The translations under genes and the position numbers were made by a program. Shown one piece after another: positions 33,693 to 44,569 of a stretch of 64,000 bases of DNA. The notes below the pieces were generated by a model. The model was not told the DNA's origin. It made no database searches and worked only from the letters and a program-made list of their open reading frames with translations. The DNA lies in NCBI GenBank assembly GCA_036872755.1, contig JAVHNS010000007.1:1364001-1428000 (forward strand), written 5' to 3'. This stretch comes from Orbilia blumenaviensis (taxonomy: Eukaryota; Ascomycota; Orbiliomycetes; Orbiliales; Orbiliaceae). How positions within the stretch are numbered: the stretch's first letter is position 1; each line of letters starts with the position of its first letter.

Positions 33693-33836
33693 CTGCTGCT
33701 ACGACCATAAATAGTTCGGCCTCTATTTTGTCCTGCCACTTCCACTTCTCTGAATATTCAGATCCCCTTCCAGAATCCACCAAACTCCTGGTATGTGTCT
33801 CTTCCAGATTATTTGTTATGTAAATCTTATGATTAC

Positions 33837-33855
33837 CTGGTCTCGTTGGAACCAG
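33837..33855. repeat. Copy of dispersed hairpin repeat, reverse orientation
   Basis: CTGGTCTCGTTGGAACCAG followed by ACAACACAAAGT. The same 31 nt recur at 35031 in the same orientation and at 29441 and 38318 in the opposite one. It lies 145 nt past the ACR2 stop codon. Confidence 0.75.
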
Positions 33856-35030
33856 ACAACACAAAGTGATTACCCTACTTCTCCTCAGTACACCCCTTGC
33901 GCTTAGCCTCGTAGATAAGGTCACGACAAGCGGCAGCTCTACAATAATTTCTCTGTTGCCTGGTTTCATCGTGCACCTCTCTCGGATTGCTGTAATGCCA
34001 TAAAAACTTTTCTTCGATAGCGTCCATTGGATCAAAGGCAATATTAGCACTTCTATCAAGTGTCTCGTTTAATTATACACATTCACAAAAAAAATAAATT
34101 AATAGAAGTTAAATATATTTAAGGGAAGTACCTTTGTCTTTACTTGCTCTAGATGGTGTTACATTAGCTCAGATCCCAGCCGTTCGTCACCGCGTTAAAC
34201 TGCCGTCAGTGGGTACCTTACCCGGAAGAAAATCAAAATTATAAGTACCCCTAGTCGGAGGTTTAGTGATCATCAGTAGGCGCCATCAAGATATAGCAGA
34301 TGTGTAGTGAGTTTCTCCAACGAGCACATAGGTCCTAGTAGCGGGGAACCAATCGTACCATTCATAATATCACATTGAACAACAAAAGCAATGATATATA
34401 TTGCATGCTGGAAGCAGAAGCTATTGAGGACAAGCTCAGCCATTGCAAGCTTATTTGTTATTCCACGGCCCCTCACAATCGATGATAACGAATCTGTCAA
34501 TTTAGTCTTGTTGCCCTTTGAAACGGACTTTCTGCTTGGTCACTCAGGCCTTGAGTAATTCCCGACGAACAAGATGATGGCAGATACACAATGCAGACCG
34601 TGCAACAGTATTTAGATGCACGAAAACAAATGAGTGCTATGCTGCGTACAATATAGGATGCCTATGAACCGGGCAATATTGAGAATAATGCGCATGATGA
34701 TATATATATGCTGTGCCGTGTAAACTATATATTTAATACAAGCCAATTAGAGCGAAGCTCGCCGATGTGCCTTTTCACGTCTAACTTATTAGGGCGAAGC
34801 TGCCACGAATTTCTCGTTTTCCCGAAAACTGCCCGATTAGGGAATCACAGGCTCATGAAATGCTTAAGTAGATACCTACTGGACAAGCTCACATTTCCCC
34901 TGTTGCCTGATGTCAAGCTAGGAGGCGAATTTTTTATACATCAATGGCGCGGGCGGATGCCTACATATGATGTTACTCGGAAAACCATTTCTGGTAAAGT
35001 CACACATATTTGATTTCGGCTAGCACTCGG

Positions 35031-35049
35031 CTGGTCTCGTTGGAACCAG
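35031..35049. repeat. Copy of dispersed hairpin repeat, reverse orientation
   Basis: CTGGTCTCGTTGGAACCAG, then ACAACACAAAGTTGAAA. Downstream CTCGGTTGATG also resembles the flank of the copy at 38318 read on the other strand (GGTCGGTTGATGAACAGC nearby). Confidence 0.75.
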
Positions 35050-36154
35050 ACAACACAAAGTTGAAAAGCTCGGTTGATGTGCATATGCAAGGCCCACTTA
35101 GTCTCGCGTTTGTGGCAGTAAAACGCGAACGACAAAAAGTTTCATGCATGTTGCAAATTTGCTATCACAAGTCCTGATACCTGGGTCACTCCGCCTCCCG
35201 CGGCCTGGACGCTGCTATGTTACTTAGCTAGGTGCATAGGGGGAGACTAGGGTCTAAACACTATTTTGGCTTATTGTTGTGGTTAGAGGGCATATGCACA
35301 AGTGAGACTTGCAAAGGGCTTTCTATTACAGGAGCTGTTGCAGAATTAAAAAAGGTTATTATACTAAGCTAAATGTGGTTGTGCTTGGTGGTGGTGATTT
35401 CATAGGGCCTGGTTTATGAGAGGAGAAAATCCTAAAGAGAAAAAAGAAGAAAAATATTTGTTTTTTTTGGTTATCCAAGTATATTCCTCAAGTCGTTGCG
35501 AGATTTTGTTGAAATTCTGGATTAAAGGCTATCAAACTTTGATAGTGTTCTATTTAGTTTTACAGCACAATATTACATTACAGTACATTACAAAGAAAAT
35601 CTCGCTGTGGGTTTGAATAAGACTAACCCAGGCACTGCCGCGAACCCTGTGTCACGGGTAGCGAAGCTACACTAGACCACGTTAGTAAGGAAACCCGGAT
35701 TTGTGGCATGTGCAACAAATCCACCATGGTTCGCCAAAAATCCAACAATTTCACCACGACATTTGATTTAGAGTAGAGTAAAACTAAGCTTTGGAGAAAA
35801 GAAGCATCCCAATTAAATGCTTTGAAATGTTTAGATCTAAAATTTTCGATATTTAACTCACAAAAATATCTATATCTTCGCTAAATCCAAGCCTGGAAAC
35901 AGAACCAGTGCTTGAATTAATTAGGAGTTTGAAAATGTGGTTTCGCCTCGATCGGGTCCGGGCTGCGGTAAGAATTGGTATTGCGAAACTTACCTATTTA
36001 ATACTTAGACAATGAGGGGCGGCAGGATTCCCCTGGTCTTGGGTGGATTGCTAAATACTGGAGCCCGTTCATATATACTATTTAGTTAGTAATCAAGTTA
36101 GAAACCGGGAGATTTGAGAAGAACTACTCGGGTTACTGAGTAGAAAGGATATCA

Positions 36155-36190
36155 TTGGTCTCGTAAACCAGCCTCCACGAAATGGCCCGG
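36155..36190. repeat. Copy of dispersed hairpin repeat (short loop)
   Basis: TTGGTCTCGTAAACCAG, then CCTCCACGAAATGGCC, shared with the copy at 5001. Confidence 0.65.
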
Positions 36191-36531
36191 CTAGTATGAA
36201 CAAATGACATGACTAAGGCTAACAAATGAAAACGCTACCTAAGAATTCAAGACTAACAAAAGGAAAGGCTAACAGTAACAAATGGAAAGGCTAAGCAGAT
36301 TAACATAACAAGCAAAGATATCATCAGACATATTTGAAGAGGGCGTCAAGATGCTCAGCCTTAAATACATGTAAACAATAGAAGAGCGATGTAGGTCCGA
36401 CCATATAGATCATGTTTAAAATTAAACAAATAGCCCAAAATTGGTAAATCATTGTCATGAGAAAGAAAGGAAATACGTTTACTTTTGACCTGGCTCCGTA
36501 AAGGACAACACTCTGTTGCGCGCCCGAGCGC

Positions 36532-37896
36532 TTAGAAGAAGGAGTGGTCGATGGTCTTATGAAAGCCGCCGACGAGTAATTTAACCAGTTTATCAGCGCT
36601 GTAAACATCCGTAAGTCTTTTAAACTGAGTGGTATCGACTATATCCCAACGGCGGCTTTGATTCAGAACGAAGGCACGTTAGTTAAATTGCCGAAAAATG
36701 ATAATAGAATGTCGAAAGAATACCAACGTACCCGTCACGCGCACCACGCAACTCCTCGTCCAGCCATCCCAAAAAATACTTTGCAAGCTGGAAATCTCCA
36801 ATCTGGCCAAAACTGAGACCAATCATAGATGGGGGATTCCCTTTCATGAGCATGCTTTTCGCAACACTTTCAATGTAGTTTGCAAGGCTGTCCTTATCCG
36901 ATTCCCGCCCGGACGTAAGGCAAACCACATTAAGCCCTTGGGAAGCGTTCTTTGGTAATGTGTGTGATGGCATATTCTTCATGAATCGGGTTATAACGGG
37001 TTCAAGACCTGAGAGAAGGGAATCTGGGTCTCGTTTGCGATCGATCTTCTGTCTGAAGGTATGTTCCGTGATATCAAGTGGATGGAATACTTTTGGGCGG
37101 GAGTCCCTCAAGAAACGGATTTCAATCTGATTCGTAGCGACGAATCTTTTAAGGACGCTAACAGCCTCTTCCAGCAAGGCGAGTGTGAGTCTGCAACCGT
37201 CTGGCATATCCCCAATATCTTCATCAATTAATAGGACCTGGTTGAAATAATATTGTAAGCAAGGGCCACGGTTTCAACGAACAACTGTTAATACTGTGGA
37301 ATGATTCCGATATAAAATGTTGTGACACTGACGCTGACGTGCGCAAGTCAACTTACAGTTTTATAAGACCGCAAAAGCCGTAATGCACCCTCCTGTCTTT
37401 TCGAAAAGACATTCCTACGGAAGTTTTGCTCTGAGAGTATCGTTTCGATCCTCTGAACCGATAGCGGTGTTGTAGCTATAGGAGGTTGGTAGGCGGTTAT
37501 AAAATCCGTCATATCAGAACTACTGGGCGACTGTGTTGCGAGTTGCTGGTCTAGAGCTGGGGGGCTTAGTGGCGCGGTACCAATACAATCATACTCGGCT
37601 GCTGAATCGGACCCCGGAAGCTCTTGCGTATGGGTGGGAACTGGTTCCTTTATTTCATTATTGGGTCCAGCGGTCATGGTTGGTCGTTGGGATCGCAAGT
37701 TAGAGATTTTCTTGGCGACATATCCATCGAAGGACATGCGATCGGCCGAGAATTCATCCCGAAGAAGTATTCCAATTTCTGCAGGAGTAAATTTTCGTGC
37801 TTTAAATTTGGTGGGTTTCGCGGCTAAGCCTCTTATAAAACCCAAGGTTCTGTCAAACAGTCTCGCCCATAACGGTATTAATTGCGACTCGCTCAT
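36532..37896 (-). CDS. vWA-fold protein with degenerate metal site
   Basis: Three exons, 37896..37357, 37237..36732 and 36655..36532, give 389 residues; introns are 119 and 76 nt (GTAAGT...AACCAG and GTACGT...TCAAAG). Residues 1-180 are not recognised and include a disordered Ser/Pro part. From residue 181 the fold looks like a von Willebrand A domain: VLLIDEDIGDMPDG, helix TLALLEEAVSVLKRFV, strand IEIRFL, then GLNVVCLTSGRESDKDSLANYIESVAKSML, SMIGLSFGQIGDFQLAKYFLGWLDEEL, RRWDIVDTTQF and KLVKLLVGGFHKTID at the end, which is the order seen in fungal vWA proteins. The MIDAS D-x-S-x-S is replaced by D-E-D-I-G, so classical metal binding is doubtful. I chose the ATG at 37896; a longer frame upstream begins with GTG. 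Confidence 0.75.
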
Positions 37897-39664
37897 ACTC
37901 GATGTATACCGTAGTAACGGTTGTAGTAGTATAGGCACTACCTAGGTACCTGTTACTGGCAAGCTACCTTGCGTAGCGACAGTGATAAAAACCGGTATGC
38001 AATTTGTGAAAACGTATAAATTAAAATATATCGAATACGAGAATTCAGCTGTGTCAAGACTGACAAGAATTTATGGCTACGAGACTGAGGATTTATAGGG
38101 GAAAAAGGTGAGCACAATGCGCAAGACGCCCTACCATGGAGCTTCAGGGTCGAAAAGATGAATATATATAGCCATTTGGTTCATGGCTCAACTAGGTTTC
38201 TTCTCGAACTCTTGGAGGAAACTCATAGGAAAGTGGTAACCAGCACAGGTCAATTGATGCTCAGACCAATAGGAAAGTGCATTATCATAGGTCGGTTGAT
38301 GAACAGCTCCGTGTTGTCTGGTTCCAACGAGACCAGCCGATGCCCAGACCAATAGAAAAGAGGAAAAAACAGAGCTCTAGAAAACCCAATGCGGGTCAGT
38401 CTCGTTATGCGGGTCAAGTTGACGATTTCGCGAGAGGGGCGAGATCCCGTTCCACCACCTTACGACCATGCAATCGCTTCAACAGCACTCGCATGGATCC
38501 TTCCGCAGGCTTGTCAAGCACTCGGATGACAAAGTGAGCCGAACAACCCGTCGGCCAAATCACATCAGAACTTTGACCAAAGTATTTTCAAACCCCCAAT
38601 ATATATTTTGGGGTTGTTCGAATTTTTTGTGTCACCCGCCATAGTAGCCCCGACCTCAGACCTGAACCATCAAACAGAACAAAAACAATTTTTTTTTTTA
38701 AAAAATAAGAAGCCGAAACAGATCTTCCAGAAAATGAGAAACGATAATAATAAGATTTGAGATCAACTATTATATTAATGATAGTACCGAAAACAATCAA
38801 ATATTGCATTACAATGAATTCAAAGCACTGATCAAAAAAATTACTGATCCTTGTCAAATAAACCCCCCCCCTGTCAGGTACCCCTCTAACCCACATGCAA
38901 GGACGGTGGATCTTATAATAAACGATGGGAAAAAAAATATCAAGATACTAGCTTTGGGGGTCACCATACACAAGGGCTTGTCAAATTGAGTAAATACTCA
39001 AGTCCGTCATACATAGCGCCTGGATCCGAGGCGGTCACAAAAATGGGTTGCATTTGTGGCTAGCTGACGTTTTGGTGCGCTAAGTACTCGACAGTACTAC
39101 CTAGTTGGTGTCCTTTGAAGAAATGCAACTTGCAGGCTTAAAAGCAGAAACCCGGGGACGATCGTTGGCTGGCCCCTTTTGCTTTTTCTTCTACTTCTTC
39201 TCGTTCAGCCAGAAGGCTTGGTTCTATCGAGGCAGAGCCCAAGACTCCTGCTCTCCTATCACTCCACCACCCTTGCAGCTCTTCGCCCACGAAAAAAAAA
39301 AAAAAAAAGAAAGGGTAGTTTTAAGTATGAACAATTACATGTTGATCATATCGTACATACATGCATGCATCCCTAAGCTTCGTCAAACACTCCAAGCAAA
39401 GCTCTATAAAAAAAATATACAAACATCCAATCCAATTGTTATTGGAGCCTCCCCCTCTTCCCATCAATACCAAAGCCTCCAAGTGAACATTAAACAAAAC
39501 TGCCAGGGAAATGCATGCATGAAAAAAGGCATCTATCATCTATCATTCCCAATCCCATACAAAAGCCCCCCACTCAACAGCCATAAACTACCAAGAAAGA
39601 AACATCAACCGGTTAAAAAAAAAAAAAAAAAAAGAGAAAGAGAAAGAGGATGAAAGGAACAGAT
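37897..39664. other. Intergenic stretch with hairpin repeat and A tracts
   Basis: About 1.8 kb. A copy of the hairpin repeat lies at 38318; A17 and A19 tracts at 39292-39308 and 39615-39633; the end is probably the UBP16 3' UTR. Open frames here (e.g. 39105-39653) are low-complexity and not called. Confidence 0.5.
38318..38336. repeat. Copy of dispersed hairpin repeat
   Basis: CTGGTTCCAACGAGACCAG preceded by GTGTTGT, the reverse complement of the copies at 33837 and 35031. Near it, the short phrase CCAATAGGAAAGTG / CCAATAGAAAAGAG and GGTTGATG recur, hinting at a longer decayed unit. Confidence 0.7.
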
Positions 39665-42047
39665 TCACCTCTCAGGATGTATCTTCTCATAAAAAAGCAA
39701 ATAAACCTCCTTCTGCAACCCGAGCACATCATTCGTCTTAACCTCTTTCACCGAATCATCACTAATCCTCCACCACCGACTGTCCACCCCCTTCGACTTC
39801 TTCCCCTTCGACGGAAAACTCTTCAGCGAAAGCGTATCAACTTTGCTCGCCTTCCCTGCGGCTGTAGCCGTAACCGTCTTATCACCAACCGGTAATGCAG
39901 CTCCAGTAGTAGTAGCACCCTTCTTCTCATCCAACGGTAAAACAGGGGTAGAAGCAGAAGGGGTATCAATCCCACTACTACTACTCTCCCCATTCTTCTC
40001 CCCCAAATTAACCTGACTAGCTCCCGGCTTAGGCGTCTGCCCAGCCAGCGGTGTCTCCAATGTCGCAGGTGTGATAGGTGTAACCGGTGTCCCAACCTCA
40101 CCTTTCGGTGTCATCATCATCATCGGCGTCGAATAAGGCGGTGGATGTGAATTCTGGCGTCTATAGCACTCATAATGTCCACTGTCGTGACTGCCCCTGT
40201 GCGTGATCAAGCCTAACAGCTTGTATTTACTCCGATTTAACAAGGGTCCCAACAACAGCTCCTCGGGGAAGGCTACCTTACAGCCGTTCTTCCGGGAGTA
40301 GTAGTCGAATATGGACCTTGATAAATGGATCGCTAGGACGTTTGGACAGTGGGCGAAATATGTTCGCTTTGCAATGCGTGATTTGACAGTGGTAAGCTTT
40401 GGCGGCGGCAGGAGGGTATCTTTAGGGATTTCCTCTGGGTCGTTCTTAAGGCAGTGGTTCAGCGTATCCAGCGAAGCTTGGAGAGCGCTGGCTTCCTTCT
40501 CATTCTTTGTAGTTGCGAGTTTCTTTTCCTGGACGGCAATCATCTTGACCAATTTGCATTTCGCACATTGGAAATCGTCGATAAATTCTGTGGATAGGTG
40601 TTCGTTGAAGCAGTCGTCTAATGTGGCTGAGCCCCGTACCGGAACATTGAGAGTTAAAACGACGAACGTCGAGCCTGTGGGTTTCGGCTCGAATCCACAG
40701 ACGAGACATTGAATTCCAGACTCCAGCTTCCCCTCCATCGGCATGCCAAACTCTGGAACTTTCGGTTCCTCCTTCTTTTCCTTCTTATCTTCTTCTGCTT
40801 TCTCCTGCTCTAGTTCTTTTATCTTAGTGTCTAATGCAATGTGTTTCGGCTTAGGTTTCGGCGACTCCTCGTCTTCCTCTGTCGATGACGCTGATTCCTC
40901 ATCGTTCGAAGTTCCCGGCGTCGAGGGTTCAATGGCAACCGACTCAGGCTCTTCTGTTGTCGACTTGACGCTCTCGATGATCGAAATGTCCAAATCTGTT
41001 CCCTTCCCTTCCTCGCTCTGTTCTCCAGGTGTCGGGACAACCTCAAAGCTCTCCTCGCTTGTATCGTCTCCGGTCGTTCCACTCTCCTGTTTCTCCTGCG
41101 TCTCCTGCGTCTCCTTATCGACCTTCTCAGCCTTCTCCTCTCCCTCCTCAACCTTCTCAGCCTTCTCTTCTCCCTCTGCAACCTTCTCCTTCTGTTCTTC
41201 GCCCTCCTCTATCCTTTCTTTCTTCTCATCTTCCTCGTTCTCCTCCTCCTCCTCCTCTTCTTTGCTCTCAGCCTCTTCCTCGGCCTCTTTTAATGTTAGC
41301 CTAACCTTCTCCTGCGCTTCATACTCCTCCGCCAAGGTCTGCGCCACAATTTGCAAAAACTCCTGTGCATCCTGCTGATTCCTCGAGATCCTGGACCTAA
41401 AAACTCGTTCTAACTGGTATATAAAGTCCCTCGTCGTAATCGTCTTCCTATGTAACGGACGCTCATTCAACTCTACAAAAGGGCATGTTAGCAAAAAAAA
41501 AGAAAGCTCCTAGACCACCACCACCACCTATCCAAACCAAAAATAAAGAAGAGAAAGAAGAGAACCACATACTATCAAGCATCTCCTTCAAAGCCTTCGT
41601 CAAAAGCGGCTTCCTCCCCTTCCAAACCAATCCCCCACCCCTCTCCACCTCCTCCAACTCCCCCTGAACCCCCATCCTCCCTCCCAAAAACTTCCTCAGC
41701 TCCCCACACCCCGCCAAAGCCTGCAGCACCGAATTCACAAAACAGTCATTGGCAGGATTATAAAGCCCCACAACCGTCTGCCTCCTCTTCCCACCAGCCG
41801 AAACCCCACCATTCATACTATTCCCATCGATAAAGAACGTAGGTCCGAATACATATATCAGCACGCCGGCGGCCAACCCGGCACCGGCGGCGTAGGCTAT
41901 GATCTGAGGTTTTGATTCCGAGGTGGAGAGGAAGGAGGACATTTGGTCGGATACGTAGGTTATGAAACGGGTGATGAAGTCGTTGCGTTTGAAGTATTCC
42001 CGGTCTTGATGATTGACGACGTAGGGGTTGTAGGCGTAGTAGGACAT
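39665..42047 (-). CDS. UBP16: Membrane-anchored ubiquitin-specific protease (Ubp16-like)
   Basis: Two exons, 42047..41573 and 41472..39665, around a 100-nt intron (GTATGT...TTGTAG), encode 760 residues. A membrane segment lies at about residues 49-69 (IIAYAAGAGLAAGVLIYVFGP). The catalytic Cys box is GLYNPANDCFVNSVLQAL with Cys102; RNQQDAQEFLQIV is the conserved QDAxEF box; CLVCG and CAKC form the zinc-finger cysteines; the His box is THRGSHDSGHYECYRR with His591, and WWRISDDSV supplies the Asp/Asn end. About 200 residues of Glu/Lys-rich low complexity sit between the QDA box and the zinc finger. The closest group from memory is yeast Ubp16, a mitochondrial outer-membrane enzyme, and human USP30. 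The usual N-T-C is N-D-C here. Location is inferred from the membrane segment. Confidence 0.9.
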
Positions 42048-44061
42048 TTAAGAGCCTTTTTTCCTTCTTTTATTTCGTCACTTTTTTGTTTTTTTTTTTT
42101 AGTCCTTTCTTTTTAGTAATCAAAAAGTAGGAAGAGGAGGACAAAAGAAAAAAAAGAAGAAGAAGAAGAAGAAGCTATTCCCCTCTTCCCGTCCTTTTTT
42201 TAAAGTCCCTTTTCCCTATCCCTCCTTAATTTTTCCTTTCGGGTTTCTGCTATCCTCTGTTCCCGGCTGCCGTGGATTTTCTGTTTTTTTTTGTGTGGTG
42301 ATGATGTCGGAAGTGAAGCTCGAGACGGGCCCTTGTCGCAAACCTAAAAGGTGTACGTAGCAGCAGCAGGCGCAATGCAATGTACTACTGCCCAGCTATA
42401 ATAACGTTGTCGCCCAGATCATAGCCAGCTAGCCGCGTCGACGTCCTAACATCCTCCAGAAAAAAAGCAGAAAGTCGAAGTCAAAGCCGAATCCGAAGCA
42501 GGGGAAGAAGAAGAGGAAGAAGATGTAGGAAGGGAAAGAAGAAGAGAAGCGAAAAATGAAGTGGTTGATGTGGTTTCATGCGCTTAGACCCCAAGAAAAA
42601 GCGAAGAAAAAAAGGAAGGAGAGAAAAGAAAGGGAAGGATTGCTATTGGCCGGGGCGGGAATTGGAGGGAAAAGAAAGAGAGATGAAGCTGCTGCTAAGC
42701 TTTTCCTTAGTTTACCACCCAATTCCAATTCCAACTCCAAAACTCGCCAATCTGACAAACCCACGGATCTACGGCTGTCCGCCCGAAACACACTTTGTTC
42801 CCTCCACTCCCCGCAGTCTGGAAACAGCCAATAGGTAACGCACCTTTTGTGATATAGATCCCCAGATCTTATTATCACGATCCAATATAACTATATCACA
42901 GATTGCCCTGACTTCTGCAGAAATATGCCCTTGTAGCCAGAAATCCATATATATACGAACTCTTAAGTTATCTTATCTAACTTATAATCTCATGCAACCT
43001 TAACGTAACTTCATACTAGGCAAGTATTTCACGGCTCCGGCGTTTAGCGTCAATTATCATTTATAATCGGGTACCCACGACGACGACAGCTATAGTAACA
43101 ACCGCAGCAGTCAAGCAATGTGAATGAATGAAGCTATACTTTTCTGTAAAAACTAAATATACAATTCCTACCTTCTTCCACCCACCAAGTCAGGAACAAT
43201 GAACATTGCATCATTCGATTATCAGTAAATGCACAACCAATGCGATGGCAATCCGCGAGGTAGGAGCTAGCACCAGTATACCATGATCAATCGCGAGCAC
43301 GTGCACGTTGCATCGAAAAAAAGACAAAGCACGAGAGTGAGAGCGAGAGAGGAGAAAATCAACCGGCCAGCTAGGTGGCCGCACGAAGGTTTGATGAGAC
43401 AAAATCGAGAAAAGGGTCTTTTGTTTATTTTTTCCTGATCGAGGATGTTTAAAAAATATATATCCTCTCCCGGAAAACCCCCCCTTGCATTCCATTTTTA
43501 ATTTCAAGTAGTAGTACGACCATGGTACTAACGGTGACTAGTTATGATAAGGAAAGAGGATAAAAAAGAATACCAGCGGCGATCTGAGCTTCTTCGTAAT
43601 ATAAACATTACCTCGTGAATCAAAGACAGCAGGCAGGCAAGGCAGGCAGTTCGTAGAGCACACGAAAGAAGAGGAAGAAGAAACAAAAGAGTAGAGTAGT
43701 AGTAATAGTAATAATCATCATGAACACCCCGATAAAAAGTGAAAGAAGAAAAAACCCTTTTTTCCCATTTGAATAATAGTAAAAGAAAAAAAATATCACA
43801 CGTAATAATAATAAGAAAAAAAAGGGAAATCGAAAGAGCACACAAAAAAGACAGCATTTACAGAGCACCTAAAAACACAGTTTTTTAAAGTAAAAAAAGG
43901 CGCTTCACAGGGCCGCCGGCGCAGTATTCGGCCCCCCCGAAGACATTATTTAAACAAAAAAAACGGAGAGGTATTCAAAAAAAGGAGGGAAAAGGTTGGG
44001 CAAGGAAAAATTGGGGTGTGGTGGAGGGTGCCCCCATCCACACGAATACTGGGCAGGCCCC
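42048..44061. other. Intergenic region between UBP16 and DEF1
   Basis: About 2 kb: UBP16 promoter side and DEF1 3' side. Rich in GAAG/AAAG purine tracts at 42130-42180 and 42480-42650. No gene supported; open frames are purine-tract artefacts. Confidence 0.5.
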
Positions 44062-44538
44062 CTAGTGCCCCCCGTATCCCCAACCGCCTTGCTGGCGGTT
44101 ACCCCCCTGGCTCCCATACTGTGGGTAGCCGGACCCAAATCCGCCGTACATGCCGTACTGGCTGTTGTGATGGCCCTGGTTCCCACCCATGAGAGGGGTA
44201 TTCCCTCCAGATTGCGCCTGCAGGTGCTGTGGGTAGGCACCCATCAGGTTCTGCTGGTGCTGTTGCGACTGGCCCTGCGGAACTTGGGACTGGCCTGGTC
44301 CGGAGAGACCCGAAGTGCTGGGTGGCCTTCCTGGGGCACCGGCCGGGTTGGCGGATGGGCCAGTCGGAGCCTTTGTCTCACCATATGGTTTCAAGGTCTC
44401 TTCAGTATGTCCGCCTTGTTGCCCTCCGAGTCCATGCTGCTGCTGCTGGGTACCGAAACCGCCCAACTGGCCATGCTGGCGCGATGACATGTAGTCAGGC
44501 ATGCCACCGGATCCGTAGCCAAGAGTGGGGTGCTGCGA

Positions 44539-44569
<31 letters not shown>

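Larger units (their letters stand above)
33693..36531. other. Gene-poor stretch of 2.8 kb with hairpin repeats
   Basis: No exon chain supported. It carries hairpin repeat copies at 33837, 35031 and 36155, and otherwise AT-rich DNA with many stops in all frames. It separates the arsenic pair from the vWA-like gene. Confidence 0.5.

Noticed and set aside
39105..39653. 182-codon plus frame before UBP16 3' end
   Set aside because: Driven by A tracts (Lys runs) and opposite the UBP16 3' UTR; no family resemblance.
40743..41378. Long Ser-rich plus frame opposite UBP16
   Set aside because: It is the shadow of the Glu-rich insert of UBP16 (GAG/GAA read backwards gives CTC/TTC and Ser/Phe codons).
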